DNA of 64,000 nt, taken from positions 62,001-126,000 of the forward strand of contig UEIF01000022.1 in NCBI GenBank assembly GCA_900468805.1. Reading direction: 5' to 3'. This DNA comes from Hyphomicrobiales bacterium (GTDB taxonomy: Bacteria > Pseudomonadota > Alphaproteobacteria > Rhizobiales > Rhizobiaceae). This document shows positions 44,726-55,442 of the stretch, in pieces. Position 1 is the first letter of the stretch. Every line of letters starts with the position of its first letter. The notes below the pieces were generated by a model that ran no database searches, was not told the DNA's origin, and saw nothing but the letters and a program-made list of their open reading frames with translations. Made by a program: the position numbers and the translations under genes.

Positions 44726-45733
44726 ATGTTACGATTCCTGCTCATGCGCATCGCTTCGGCGATCCCCGTCCTCTTCATCCTGAGCGTGGTGACCTTTGCC
44801 ATCATCCAGGCGCCGCCCGGCGACTATGCCGACTACATCCGCTCGCAGCTGATCAATCAGGGCGGAGCCTCCTTCGCTCAGGCCGATGCGCAGGCCGAGG
44901 CCTACCGCGTCGAACATGGACTTAATAAGCCGCTGGTCATCCAGTACGTGAACTGGATCAAGGGCATCGTGACCGAAGGCGATTTTGGCTACAGCATGTT
45001 CTACAACAAGCCGGTTGCCGATGTGGTCGGCGAGCGCCTGCCGCGCACACTGGCCCTAGCGCTGGTCTGCCACATCTTCGCATCGATCCTCGGTATCAGC
45101 TTCGGCATATGGGCGGCGACTCGCCAATATAGCTGGATCGACAACCTGCTCTCGGGTGTCGCCTTCCTCGGCATGACGGTACCGCGCTTTCTGATGGCGC
45201 TGATCATCGTCTACCTGCTGGTCTTCCAGTTCAACGTCACGGAAATCGGCAGCTTCTTCTCGCCGCAATATGGCGGGGCGCCGTGGTCCTGGGCGAAATT
45301 CATGGATCTCGTCAGCCACGTCTGGCCGGTCGTTGCGATCGCTACCTTCGGCGGGCTCGCCTACAATATGCGCGTCATGCGCGGCAACCTGCTCGATACG
45401 CTGAATGCCCAATATGTTGAGACGGCACGTGCCAAGGGGCTCTCGGGTGGCGCGGTCGTCATGCGCCATGCCGTTCCGAACGCGCTGCATCCGCTCGTCA
45501 TGTATCAGGGCGTCGTGCTTCCCTACATGCTGACCGGCGAGATCGAAACCGCGATCATCTTTGCCCTGCCGACCGTTGGTCCGGCCATCGTCGGCTCCAT
45601 GGCGATCGGTGATGTCTATGTCACCGCCACCTTCATGCTGGTGCTGTCGGCAACGCTGATCGTCGGCAACATTATCGCCGATATGCTGCTTGTCATGCTC
45701 GATCCTCGGGTCCGTCAATATGGAGGAGCCTGA
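44726..45733 (+). CDS. agpB: Alpha-galactoside ABC importer permease (DppB type)
   Basis: A 335-residue permease with six membrane helices and the family start MLRFLLMRIASAIPVLFILS. A conserved EAA-like loop lies at TARAKGLSGGAVVMRHAVPNALHP (about 232-256). It lies after a 118-base gap holding the hairpin, and its stop overlaps the leader of agpC, whose ribosome-binding site (GGAGGAG) is inside this gene. Confidence 0.87.
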   Translation: MLRFLLMRIASAIPVLFILSVVTFAIIQAPPGDYADYIRSQLINQGGASFAQADAQAEAYRVEHGLNKPLVIQYVNWIKGIVTEGDFGYSMFYNKPVADVVGERLPRTLALALVCHIFASILGISFGIWAATRQYSWIDNLLSGVAFLGMTVPRFLMALIIVYLLVFQFNVTEIGSFFSPQYGGAPWSWAKFMDLVSHVWPVVAIATFGGLAYNMRVMRGNLLDTLNAQYVETARAKGLSGGAVVMRHAVPNALHPLVMYQGVVLPYMLTGEIETAIIFALPTVGPAIVGSMAIGDVYVTATFMLVLSATLIVGNIIADMLLVMLDPRVRQYGGA

Positions 45734-45734
45734 T

Positions 45735-46865
45735 ATGTTTGCCTTCGACTCTTCCCCACCCCCGCCGCATGAAGAGGCAGTCAAGAATAGCGGCCACGGC
45801 AATGAGAGCTATATGGCGCTGGTCTGGCGCCGCCTGCGGCGCTCCTGGACCGGCATGATCGGCCTCATCCTTGTCGGCCTGCTGATCATCATGGCGATAT
45901 TTGCCGATTTCATTGCGCCATTGGATCCAAAGGCGACCGATGTCGGCTTCGCGCCGCCGCAGCTCATCAGCATCCATGATAAGGAAGGCAATCTTGTCTG
46001 GCCGCGCGTCTATGCGCTGGCGGATTCCGAAGAACTCGATCCGGTTACCTTCCAGCCGGTCGTCGGCCTGGACTATGACAATCCGCGTCTGCTCGGCTTC
46101 TTCGTCAGGGGGGCGGACTACAATCTACTCGGTCTCATCCCGGCCAATCGCCATTTCTTCGGCACGGTCGATGGCCAGCCGGTGCATTTCCTCGGCACCG
46201 ACAAGTTCGGTCGTGACGTCCTGTCGCGCGCCATCATCGGCTCGCGCATCTCGCTGATGATCGCACTGACAGTGGTCTTTATCGTCACTGTCGTGGGTAC
46301 TACTGTCGGCATGGTGTCGGGTTACTACGGCGGCGCCTTCGATGTCTGGGTGCAGCGTTTTGTTGAGCTGGTTCTCGCCTTCCCACAGCTGCCGCTTTAT
46401 CTGGCGCTGACGTCACTCATCCCGATCACGGCACCGACCAATGTCTTCCTCGCCTTCGTGATCTTCGTCATGTCGGCCCTTGGCTGGGCGCAGATGTCAC
46501 GCGAGGTACGCGGCAAAACGCTGGCGCTAGCGCGCATCGAATATGTACGGGCGGCGATGGCGGTTGGCGCCACCGACCGGCGCATCATCTTCCAGCATAT
46601 TTTCCCGAACGTGATGAGCCACGTGATCGTCGCCGTCACCATCCACATTCCGAGCGTCGTGCTGCTCGAATCCTTCCTCGGCTTCCTCGGCTTTGCGGTG
46701 AAGCCGCCGCTGATTTCCTGGGGCCTGATGCTGCAGGATACGGCGAACTATTCCGTCATCGGAACATATCCCTGGATTCTCGCCCCCGTCGCCTTCGTGC
46801 TGATCACCGTCTTTGCGTTCAATGCGCTGGGCGACGGTCTGCGCGATGCGGTCGATCCCTATTGA
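45735..46865 (+). CDS. agpC: Alpha-galactoside ABC importer permease (DppC type)
   Basis: A 376-residue permease with six membrane helices. The first is at about 40-62, followed by a large periplasmic loop with HFLGTDKFGRDVLSR, the OppC signature. The cytoplasmic loop VRAAMAVGATDRRIIFQHIFPN contacts the ATPase. The start is the ATG at 45735 with GGAGGAG upstream; the open frame begins earlier inside agpB. It is longer than standard DppC because of the periplasmic insert at about 75-150. Confidence 0.87.
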   Translation: MFAFDSSPPPPHEEAVKNSGHGNESYMALVWRRLRRSWTGMIGLILVGLLIIMAIFADFIAPLDPKATDVGFAPPQLISIHDKEGNLVWPRVYALADSEELDPVTFQPVVGLDYDNPRLLGFFVRGADYNLLGLIPANRHFFGTVDGQPVHFLGTDKFGRDVLSRAIIGSRISLMIALTVVFIVTVVGTTVGMVSGYYGGAFDVWVQRFVELVLAFPQLPLYLALTSLIPITAPTNVFLAFVIFVMSALGWAQMSREVRGKTLALARIEYVRAAMAVGATDRRIIFQHIFPNVMSHVIVAVTIHIPSVVLLESFLGFLGFAVKPPLISWGLMLQDTANYSVIGTYPWILAPVAFVLITVFAFNALGDGLRDAVDPY

Positions 46866-46875
46866 GGTGATGAAG

Positions 46876-48543
<1,668 letters not shown>

Positions 48544-48565
48544 TTTCAGAATGCCGGAGGTTCAT

Positions 48566-49930
48566 ATGGCAAATCCCAGAATAGCATTCATCGGAGCTGG
48601 CTCCACCGTTTTCATGAAAAACATCGTTGGCGACATCCTGCAGCGTCCGGCGCTGTCAGGCGCCACGATCGCGTTGATGGATATCAACCCGCAGCGCCTT
48701 GAAGAAAGCGCCATCGTCGTCAACAAGCTGATCTCGACGCTTGGCGTGAAGGCGAAGGCGGAAACCTATGGCGACCAGCGCAAGGCGCTGTCGGGTGCCG
48801 ATTTCGTCGTCGTCGCTTTCCAGATCGGCGGCTACGAGCCCTGCACGGTGACGGACTTCGAAGTGCCGAAGAAATACGGCCTGCGCCAGACGATCGCCGA
48901 TACGCTCGGCGTCGGCGGCATTATGCGCGGTCTCCGCACCGTGCCGCATCTCTGGAAGATCTGCGAGGACATGCGCGCCGTCTGCCCGAACGCCATCATG
49001 CTGCAATATGTAAACCCGATGGCGATCAATACCTGGGCGATCTCAGAGAAATATCCTGACATCAAGCAGGTCGGTCTCTGCCACTCCGTGCAGGGCACGG
49101 CAATGGAACTCGCCCACGACCTCGACATTCCCTATGAGGAAATCCGCTACCGCTCGGCCGGCATCAATCACATGGCCTTCTATCTGAAGTTTGAGCATCG
49201 TCAGCCGGATGGTTCCTACAAGAACCTCTATCCCGATCTCGTGCGCGCCTATCGTGAGGGACGTGCGCCGAAGCCCGGCTGGAACCCGCGTTGCCCCAAC
49301 AAGGTGCGTTACGAGATGCTGACGCGTCTTGGCTACTTCGTCACCGAGAGTTCCGAACATTTCGCCGAATACACGCCCTATTTCATCAAGGAAGGTCGCG
49401 AGGACCTGATCGAGAAATTCGGCGTGCCGCTCGACGAATATCCCAAGCGCTGCATCGAGCAGATTGCCCGCTGGAAAGGGCAGGCGGAAACCTATCGCTC
49501 CGCCGAGAAGATCGAGGTCCAGTCATCAAAGGAATATGCCTCCTCGATCATCAATTCGGTCTGGACCGGCGAACCCTCGGTCATCTACGGCAATGTCCGC
49601 AACAATGGCTGCATTACCTCGCTTCCGGCCAATTGCGCCGCCGAAGTGCCGTGCCTCGTCGATTCCTCCGGCATCCAGCCGACCTATATCGGTGACCTGC
49701 CGCCGCAGCTGACCGCGCTGATGCGCACCAACATCAATGTCCAGGAACTGACGGTCCAGGCACTGATGACGGAGAACCCCGAGCATATCTATCACGCGGC
49801 GATGATGGACCCTCACACGGCTGCCGAACTCGACCTCGACCAGATCTGGTCGCTGGTGGATGAGCTGCTTGCCACTCATGGCGACTGGCTGCCGGAATGG
49901 GCGCGGCCGAGCAAGGTCCGTGCCGCTTGA
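48566..49930 (+). CDS. agaL2: Second GH4 alpha-galactosidase-like enzyme
   Basis: A 454-residue GH4 enzyme with FIGAGST (8-14), N150-P-M-A, C172-H173 and H202 for NAD+/metal-dependent catalysis. It is clearly related to the first GH4 gene but shares only modest identity, so the two may prefer different alpha-galactosides (for example melibiose or raffinose). Specificity for alpha-glucosides cannot be excluded. GGAGG lies five bases before the ATG at 48566; an upstream ATG at 48551 lacks this. It is the last gene of the operon and is followed by a hairpin. Confidence 0.82.
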   Translation: MANPRIAFIGAGSTVFMKNIVGDILQRPALSGATIALMDINPQRLEESAIVVNKLISTLGVKAKAETYGDQRKALSGADFVVVAFQIGGYEPCTVTDFEVPKKYGLRQTIADTLGVGGIMRGLRTVPHLWKICEDMRAVCPNAIMLQYVNPMAINTWAISEKYPDIKQVGLCHSVQGTAMELAHDLDIPYEEIRYRSAGINHMAFYLKFEHRQPDGSYKNLYPDLVRAYREGRAPKPGWNPRCPNKVRYEMLTRLGYFVTESSEHFAEYTPYFIKEGREDLIEKFGVPLDEYPKRCIEQIARWKGQAETYRSAEKIEVQSSKEYASSIINSVWTGEPSVIYGNVRNNGCITSLPANCAAEVPCLVDSSGIQPTYIGDLPPQLTALMRTNINVQELTVQALMTENPEHIYHAAMMDPHTAAELDLDQIWSLVDELLATHGDWLPEWARPSKVRAA

Positions 49931-49943
49931 GAGACCCATAGAC

Positions 49944-49975
49944 GACCAGCGCCGGTTACATAGCCGGCGCTGGTC
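49944..49975. terminator. Hairpin after the agp operon
   Basis: A perfect 12-base GC stem (49944-49955 and 49964-49975) with an eight-base loop between two convergent operons. It lacks a T-run, so it may need help to end transcription or may only protect the mRNA. Confidence 0.55.
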
Positions 49976-49986
49976 GCGCCACGCGG

Positions 49987-50484
49987 TCAGGACAATCTGC
50001 CTTCGTCGTCGATCAGGGTCAGGCGGCAGGGAGCTTTCTCGCTCCATAACCACAGCACGAGATTGAGATCGTCGCTTCTGGCCGCGGGAGCAAAACTTCT
50101 GACCAGCAGTCCGTGATAGCCGTCGGACACCAGGCGGCGCGCAAAGGTCTGTGTTCTTGCTTCTCCATTCACCTTCATCTCGTCGCGCCAGCTTGCCGCG
50201 GGGATGGCTGCAGCATCCATACCGAGCGCCTGAAGGGCGGTCTCGTCCCTGATGTCGAAGACGCGCTCGATATCGGCCTCGTAAGAGACGAGGGTGGTCG
50301 GCTGCAGGCTGCCGACCTGATTGGCCTCCCGGAGCGCCGTCAGAACTGACAGGGACGTATAGAGCGCCGGCATCCCCTTGGGATTGAATCGGCCGCCATA
50401 GAGTTCGGCGCCGCGACCGGAAAGCGGCTGGCGCGCATAGACCGGGTTCAGCGCACGGTAGAGCTTTCCTTGGTAGCGCATCAT
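49987..50484 (-). CDS. RES-domain toxin
   Basis: A 165-residue toxin of the RES family, whose members break down or modify NAD+. The hallmark Arg, Glu and Ser lie in a region reading SGRGAELYGGRFNPKGMPALYTS, followed by LREA. The start follows its antitoxin gene, with only 6 bases between them. It is the second gene of a two-gene unit, as usual for Xre/MbcA-RES pairs. Confidence 0.87.
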   Translation of the reverse strand: MMRYQGKLYRALNPVYARQPLSGRGAELYGGRFNPKGMPALYTSLSVLTALREANQVGSLQPTTLVSYEADIERVFDIRDETALQALGMDAAAIPAASWRDEMKVNGEARTQTFARRLVSDGYHGLLVRSFAPAARSDDLNLVLWLWSEKAPCRLTLIDDEGRLS

Positions 50485-50490
50485 AAGCGA

Positions 50491-50841
50491 CTAGGCGTGA
50501 ACGCCGGCGTCGATCGCATCGATATAATCCATGACCTCGTCGGCTCGTCCGTCGCGGACCAGCTGCATGGCTGTCTGGCCCGAAAAGCCGGACAAGGGCT
50601 CGGAGCGATACCAGGCATAGGCCATCAGCGCCGAGCCGAAGCGGGGTTCGGCCTTGTTGACGACTTCGATCATTTCGCGCAGGCGTCGCTGCGTCTTGTC
50701 GGAACGGATGCGATCCTTGCGCTGGATGGCATCCTTGCCGAGACCGGCGGTGCGAGCAATCTCCTCACTGGTCGTGCGGAAAGCATCGGCAATCTTGCGC
50801 GGTGCAAACAGCCCATCATCCGCATATTGCGCGAGGCCCAT
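50491..50841 (-). CDS. Xre/MbcA/ParS-type antitoxin (DUF2384)
   Basis: A 116-residue antitoxin. The N-terminal half is a helix-turn-helix-like region (APRKIADAFRTTSEEIARTAGL). The C-terminal DUF2384 part, which blocks the toxin, includes MIEVVNKAEPRFGSALMAYAWYRSEPLSGFSGQTAMQLV. The start is the ATG at 50841 with GGAG upstream; an in-frame TTG at 50859 is less likely. Its promoter lies within a palindrome, so self-repression is likely. Confidence 0.87.
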   Translation of the reverse strand: MGLAQYADDGLFAPRKIADAFRTTSEEIARTAGLGKDAIQRKDRIRSDKTQRRLREMIEVVNKAEPRFGSALMAYAWYRSEPLSGFSGQTAMQLVRDGRADEVMDYIDAIDAGVHA

Positions 50842-50864
50842 GATCCATCTCCATGCCAATATTA

Positions 50865-50900
50865 TTGACGTTATATAGCGTCAAAATGAGCGGCATTCAA
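50865..50900 (-). promoter_or_regulatory. Toxin-antitoxin promoter and embedded operator
   Basis: On the minus strand, TTGAAT (50895-50900) and TATATA (50872-50877) are 17 bases apart. The -10 is the centre of a near-perfect 20-base palindrome (50865-50884) with TTGACG/CGTCAA arms, as expected for an operator bound by the antitoxin. The -35 overlaps the end of the GMC gene. Confidence 0.7.
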
Positions 50901-52516
50901 TGGTAATCCCTGCGGATCATACCGGCTGCCTTGGAGCCGATCGCCATGGCCGGTGCGTTTGTATTGCCTGACGGGATGAAGGGAATGATCGAGCAATCGA
51001 TCACCCGCAGCCCCTCGATCCCGCGGACCTTCAGCGTACCGTCGACCACAGCCATGGGGTCGCCCTCCGGCCCCATGCGCAGACTGCCGGAGGGATGATA
51101 GTTCGTCTTGACGGTCTGGCCTGCGAATTTCGTCAGCGCGTCTTCGTCCTGCAGTGCCTTACCGGGCAGGATCTCCATTGCGATCTTCGAGCGGAAGGGT
51201 TCCGTTTCCAGAAGCTGCCGCGCCGTCTTCAAGGACGCGAGCGTCAGCCGCAGATCATCGGGATCTCCGAAGAAATTGCAGTCGACGAGCGGTTGGTCGG
51301 CGGGATTGGCCGAGCGCAATTTCACGCTGCCGCGTGCCTTTGGCCGCAGCAGGCAGGAGGTGAAAGTCACGCCCCAGGTCGGCTTGGCAGAGGAGACGTC
51401 GCGATCGAGATAGACGATCGGTGCGCAATAGAGCTGGATCGTCGGCCGCTCGCCGCCATCGGGGTCGTAGAAGAGGCACGATTCGATCCCCGTCGTCGTC
51501 ACAGGCCCGGAATCGAAGAGCAGGTATTGCAAGCCGTTGCGGACCATCGGCCAGCCCTTGTCTTCGCCGAAATAGCCGGACTTGCCCTTCGTAGTGGCGA
51601 TGACGGGAACTTCGTGGTGATCCTGCAGATTGGCGCCGACGCCGGGCAGGTCGGCGACCACCTTGATGCCGTGTTCGCGCAGGTGATCGGCAGGGCCGAT
51701 CCCTGAAAGCATCAGCAGCTTGGCGCTGTTATAGGTTCCCGACGCGACAAGCACCTCACGTTCGGCCGTGGCTTCGTGGGTCTGGCCGCCCCGCGTATAG
51801 GCAACGCCGACCGCGCGGCCGTTCCGGATGATCAGGCGGTCGACGCGCGCTTCTGTAATAATCTCAAGCTTCTTGTCGCTAGCCAGCGGATCGAGAAAGG
51901 CTTTCTTCGCATCCGACCGCACGGTCCGGCGACCCCATTTGGCGAAGGTGTGCTGCATGATGCCGACGCCATTCTGCCTGACGCCGTTGAAATCGGGATT
52001 ATAGGGGTGGCCGAGCCCTTGCGCGGCGAGGATGAAATCCTCGGTCGTATCCGAGATATGGCGCGGCTCGGAAACGCGCAGATTGCCGGAAATGCCGTGG
52101 AATTCGTTGTTGAAGCGGCTATTGGCCTCGATATTTTTGAAGTGCGGCAGCATGTCGGCATAAGACCACTCGGTCCCGTTGCCGAGATAGGCGGACCAGC
52201 TATCATAATCCTCCTTCTGGCCGCGCATATAGACCATGGCATTGACCGCGCTGCCACCGCCGAGCGCCCTGGCGACCGGCACGATCGGCCCACGGCCACC
52301 AAGCTGTGGCTGCGGCACCGTATGGTGCATTTCGAGGAAATCGTCGCGGGCGAGATATTTCATGTAGCCGGCTGGAAAGGATATCAGCTTTGCTGTGTCA
52401 CGCGGCCCGCGTTCAATGATCAGCACCGAAAATCCGAAATCCCGCACCAGCCGCATGGCCGCAACGGAGGCAGCAGACCCGCCGCCGGCAATGATAAAAT
52501 CGTAGCTCTTGCTCAC
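50897..52516 (-). CDS. GMC-family FAD dehydrogenase (choline dehydrogenase-like), module C
   Basis: A 539-residue flavoprotein that oxidises an alcohol or sugar hydroxyl. FAD site FIIAGGGSAASVAAMRLV is at about 6-23, then ALGGGSAVNAMVYMRGQ and the second GMC signature SGTYNSAKLLMLSGIGPA. The C terminus has the complete active-site end, YHPSGSLRMG and FIPSGNTNAPAMAIGSKAA, unlike the GMC protein at 11.2 kb. The GTG at 52516 has GGGGGAA upstream. It has no signal peptide. It is on the same strand as the lactonase and dehydratase genes, 118 bases after the lactonase, and probably belongs to their operon. Confidence 0.83.
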   Translation of the reverse strand: MSKSYDFIIAGGGSAASVAAMRLVRDFGFSVLIIERGPRDTAKLISFPAGYMKYLARDDFLEMHHTVPQPQLGGRGPIVPVARALGGGSAVNAMVYMRGQKEDYDSWSAYLGNGTEWSYADMLPHFKNIEANSRFNNEFHGISGNLRVSEPRHISDTTEDFILAAQGLGHPYNPDFNGVRQNGVGIMQHTFAKWGRRTVRSDAKKAFLDPLASDKKLEIITEARVDRLIIRNGRAVGVAYTRGGQTHEATAEREVLVASGTYNSAKLLMLSGIGPADHLREHGIKVVADLPGVGANLQDHHEVPVIATTKGKSGYFGEDKGWPMVRNGLQYLLFDSGPVTTTGIESCLFYDPDGGERPTIQLYCAPIVYLDRDVSSAKPTWGVTFTSCLLRPKARGSVKLRSANPADQPLVDCNFFGDPDDLRLTLASLKTARQLLETEPFRSKIAMEILPGKALQDEDALTKFAGQTVKTNYHPSGSLRMGPEGDPMAVVDGTLKVRGIEGLRVIDCSIIPFIPSGNTNAPAMAIGSKAAGMIRRDYH

Positions 52517-52635
52517 ATTTCCCCCAACCGCCCAGATCGCGCGGATCATGACACCTGCCGACTCGCAGCCGCTTCGGCAAAGCGTGCGACAACAATCACA
52601 TAGGTGCTCTTGGCCATCGTCAAGACAATTGCCGT

Positions 52636-53508
52636 TCAGCGATCAAAGAAGAGTTTTTCCGCGTTTTCGACGAAGATTTTGCGGGCAAGCGCGGGGGTAC
52701 TAATGGCGTCCTGCATCCCGTCTATCAACTCGGCATCATCAGGCATATCGCTCCAGAGTTCGGTGTGCGGCCAATCGCTGCCCCAGAGCAGCTTTTCCGG
52801 ATGGCTGGTGCCAAGCGCCTTCACCACTTCGCCAAAACCTGGATAGCCGCGCTCGCGCGTCAGCCGGTAGGGGGCTGTCAGCTTGATGTAGCCGCCGGGA
52901 CTATCGGCCAGCCGCTGGAGCGCCGGCAGATGCTGCCGCCAAGCACCGTCGGCAAGCGGTATGAAGCCCAGATGATCGATGACGAAAGGAACCTCAAGAT
53001 CCCGCAGACGCCCAGCGAGCCCGGTGATCTGTTCCGGGCTGATCTGCAGCTGAAGCGACCAGCCGAAATCGCGGATGGCCGCGGCCAGCGTTTCGGCGGC
53101 GGCAAGCGGCAGGCCACCCTTGTTGCGGGTGTTTATGCGCACGCCGCGGACACCAAGCCGGTCGAGGCGGGCAATCTCGTCAGGGCTCGCCTTGGGCTCG
53201 ATGACGACGATACCGCGCAGGCGGTCGGGAAAGGCAGTTAGCGCCTCGATCAGCACCTGATTGTCAAGGCCATAGACGCTTGGCTGGACGAGAATGCCCC
53301 TGCCGATACCGAGCTGATCGGCAAAGGCGATCCAGTCGGCAGTCGTTGCGATGTCGGGCGTATAGCTTCGCGGTGTATTGAGTGGTGCATCCGCACGGAA
53401 GACGTGGAAATGCGTGTCGATGGTGCCCTGTGGCAGCGGGTTTGACGGAAGGCGCGTCAGCGGTAGGCGGGGAAGGCAGAGTGGCGCTTCGCTATCCACC
53501 ATGCTCAT
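52636..53508 (-). CDS. Amidohydrolase-family sugar-acid lactonase
   Basis: A 290-residue metal-dependent TIM-barrel hydrolase of the PDC-lactonase/L-fuconolactonase/galactarolactone-isomerase group. Motifs are TIDTHFHVF (N-terminal HxH), GVRGVRIN, PFVIDHLG and the final KLLWGSDWPHTE with the catalytic aspartate. It should open or rearrange a sugar lactone formed by a dehydrogenase. ATGA overlaps the stop of the dehydratase gene upstream, so the two enzymes are made together. The order lactonase-dehydratase fits a non-phosphorylative sugar oxidation route. Confidence 0.82.
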   Translation of the reverse strand: MSMVDSEAPLCLPRLPLTRLPSNPLPQGTIDTHFHVFRADAPLNTPRSYTPDIATTADWIAFADQLGIGRGILVQPSVYGLDNQVLIEALTAFPDRLRGIVVIEPKASPDEIARLDRLGVRGVRINTRNKGGLPLAAAETLAAAIRDFGWSLQLQISPEQITGLAGRLRDLEVPFVIDHLGFIPLADGAWRQHLPALQRLADSPGGYIKLTAPYRLTRERGYPGFGEVVKALGTSHPEKLLWGSDWPHTELWSDMPDDAELIDGMQDAISTPALARKIFVENAEKLFFDR

Positions 53509-55217
53509 TTCGCCTCCAACTCCTCATGCTGGAGGAAATCGAAATCCACGCCTTCGTCGGCCTGCAGCACGCGGGTATGGTAAAGCTTCGCATAGCCGCG
53601 CGGTGGTTCGGCTCTGGATACGTCGCCGAGTTCTGCCATGCGCCGGTCGAATTCGGCCTGGTCGATGACAAGGTCTATTCGCCGTTCAGCGACATCGAGG
53701 CGAATACGGTCGCCCGTCCTGACGATCGCCAGCGGTCCGCCGGCGGCGGCCTCCGGTGCGATATGCAACACGATGGTGCCGAAGGCAGTGCCGCTCATTC
53801 GGGCATCGGAGATGCGCACCATATCCTTGATACCCTGCCGCGCGAGCTTGCGCGGGATTGGCAGATAGCCGGCCTCCGGCATGCCCGGCGCTCCCTTGGG
53901 ACCGGCGTTGCGCAGCACGAGAACATCATCGGCCCTCACGTCCAGCTCGTCGCTATCGATCCTCAAAGTCATGTCCTCGACGGAATCGAAGACAACAGCC
54001 CGCCCTTCATGCTGCAGCAGGTCCTTTGATGCGGCCGATTGTTTGATGACTGCGCCGCGGGGGGCGAGGTTGCCGGACAGAATGGCAATCGTGCCGATGG
54101 GTTTTAGTGGCTTTTCTACCGTGCGGATGATGGTCTGGCCCGGCTCGTCGGGCGCGCTATCGATCACCTCCCCGATTGTTTTTCCATAGACCGTCCGCTG
54201 ATTGCCGTCGATCTCGTGGCGCACGGCCTTCAGCAGCGCCTGCACGCCGCCGGCCTCGTGGAATTGTTTCATATAATGCTGGCCGGAGGGCTGAAGATCG
54301 ACGAGCAGCGGGATGATCTTGCCGAGCCTGTCAAGCTCGGCCATATCGAGACGTTGGCCGAGCCGGCCAGTGATGGCGGCGAGGTGGACGACGGCATTGG
54401 TGGAGCCGCCCATCGCCTGCAGCGCGACGAGACCGTTACGGATCGCCGCAGGTGTCAGGATATCGCGCACAAGGGGCGCATCCGGATCGGTTGCCAGGCC
54501 GGCGGCGACGCGTCCGGTCTCCTCGGCGAGGCGCACACGTTCGGATTCAGCCGCTGGCGCCGATCCCGCTCGCGGCACGCAAAGACCCATTACTTCTGTC
54601 AGGTTGGCCATCGTGCTTGCCGTTCCCATCACCGTGCAGGTGCCGACGGAACTGGCGAGCTTGTTGTTGACGTCCGTAATCTCGGCCTCATCGATTTCGC
54701 CGGCACGAAAACGTCCCCAGAAGCGGCGGCAATCGGTACAGGCGCCAAGCCGTTCGCCCTTGTGATGACCGACAGCCATCGGCCCGGTCGGCAGGAAGAT
54801 TGCGGGGATCTCGCTGCTGGCGGCCGCCATGATCTGAGCCGGCAGGGTCTTGTCGCAGCCGCCGATGAGGATCACCGCATCCATCGGCTGGGCACGGATC
54901 ATCTCCTCGGTTTCCATCGCCATCAGGTTGCGCAGATACATCGAGGTCGGCGAGGCAAAGCTCTCATGGATGGATATGGTCGGAAAGACCATCGGCATGG
55001 CACCCGCCAGCATAACACCGCGCTTGGCAGCCTCGATGAGCTGTGGGACATTGCCGTGGCACGGGTTGAAATCGCTGTAGGTATTGGCAATGCCAACGAT
55101 CGGGCGATCCAGAGCATCGTCCGAATAGCCCATGGCTTTGATAAAAGCCTTTCGCAGGAAAAGGGAAAAACCCTGATCGCCGTAACTCGTCAGCTTGCGA
55201 CGAAGACCGCTCGACAA
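53505..55217 (-). CDS. IlvD/Edd-family sugar-acid dehydratase
   Basis: A 570-residue iron-sulfur dehydratase. Three cysteines placed for a [2Fe-2S] cluster are seen in NPCHGN (C53), GGCDKT (C121) and VGTCTV (C194), and the C-terminal SDARMSGTAFG carries the active-site serine. The closest relatives are L-arabinonate, D-xylonate or L-fuconate dehydratases, which turn a sugar acid into a 2-keto-3-deoxy acid. The start is the TTG at 55217, preceded by GGGAGGA at five bases. The ATG 15 bases upstream has its ribosome-binding sequence in the wrong place. It is the first gene of the minus-strand operon and overlaps the lactonase gene. Confidence 0.87.
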   Translation of the reverse strand: MSSGLRRKLTSYGDQGFSLFLRKAFIKAMGYSDDALDRPIVGIANTYSDFNPCHGNVPQLIEAAKRGVMLAGAMPMVFPTISIHESFASPTSMYLRNLMAMETEEMIRAQPMDAVILIGGCDKTLPAQIMAAASSEIPAIFLPTGPMAVGHHKGERLGACTDCRRFWGRFRAGEIDEAEITDVNNKLASSVGTCTVMGTASTMANLTEVMGLCVPRAGSAPAAESERVRLAEETGRVAAGLATDPDAPLVRDILTPAAIRNGLVALQAMGGSTNAVVHLAAITGRLGQRLDMAELDRLGKIIPLLVDLQPSGQHYMKQFHEAGGVQALLKAVRHEIDGNQRTVYGKTIGEVIDSAPDEPGQTIIRTVEKPLKPIGTIAILSGNLAPRGAVIKQSAASKDLLQHEGRAVVFDSVEDMTLRIDSDELDVRADDVLVLRNAGPKGAPGMPEAGYLPIPRKLARQGIKDMVRISDARMSGTAFGTIVLHIAPEAAAGGPLAIVRTGDRIRLDVAERRIDLVIDQAEFDRRMAELGDVSRAEPPRGYAKLYHTRVLQADEGVDFDFLQHEELEAK

Positions 55218-55319
55218 TTGTTCCTCCCTCATCCCTTAAGTCGAGGCCAAGCCTAAAGCGATATGCGAGATTGTCAATAAAGAAGATATGGTTGTGGTCA
55301 CGCCTGTTGCTCTCGTCAT

Positions 55320-55351
55320 CGAATTCAATTGAGAAAACTCAAGATAATTCG
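55320..55351. promoter_or_regulatory. Nested inverted repeat between divergent sugar-acid genes
   Basis: Outer arms CGAATT/AATTCG (55320-55325, 55346-55351) and inner arms TTGAG/CTCAA (55329-55333, 55338-55342) share one centre. It lies between the dehydratase and Gfo/Idh/MocA genes, at a good position for the GntR protein encoded downstream. Confidence 0.5.
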
Positions 55352-55442
55352 AGGTATTTACAGCTTTTCCTTCGTTGTGTGCATTGGCTTTCTGGGGGAT
55401 GGAGGCTAAATTATCGATAAAATGGAACGGGAGTGGTTTGTC

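Noticed and set aside
43066..44805. A 579-codon open frame on the minus strand.
   Set aside because: It lies opposite agpA, which has a signal peptide, family blocks and a ribosome-binding site.
54216..55256. A 346-codon plus-strand frame.
   Set aside because: It is antisense to the IlvD/Edd dehydratase gene, whose cysteines and motifs are clear.
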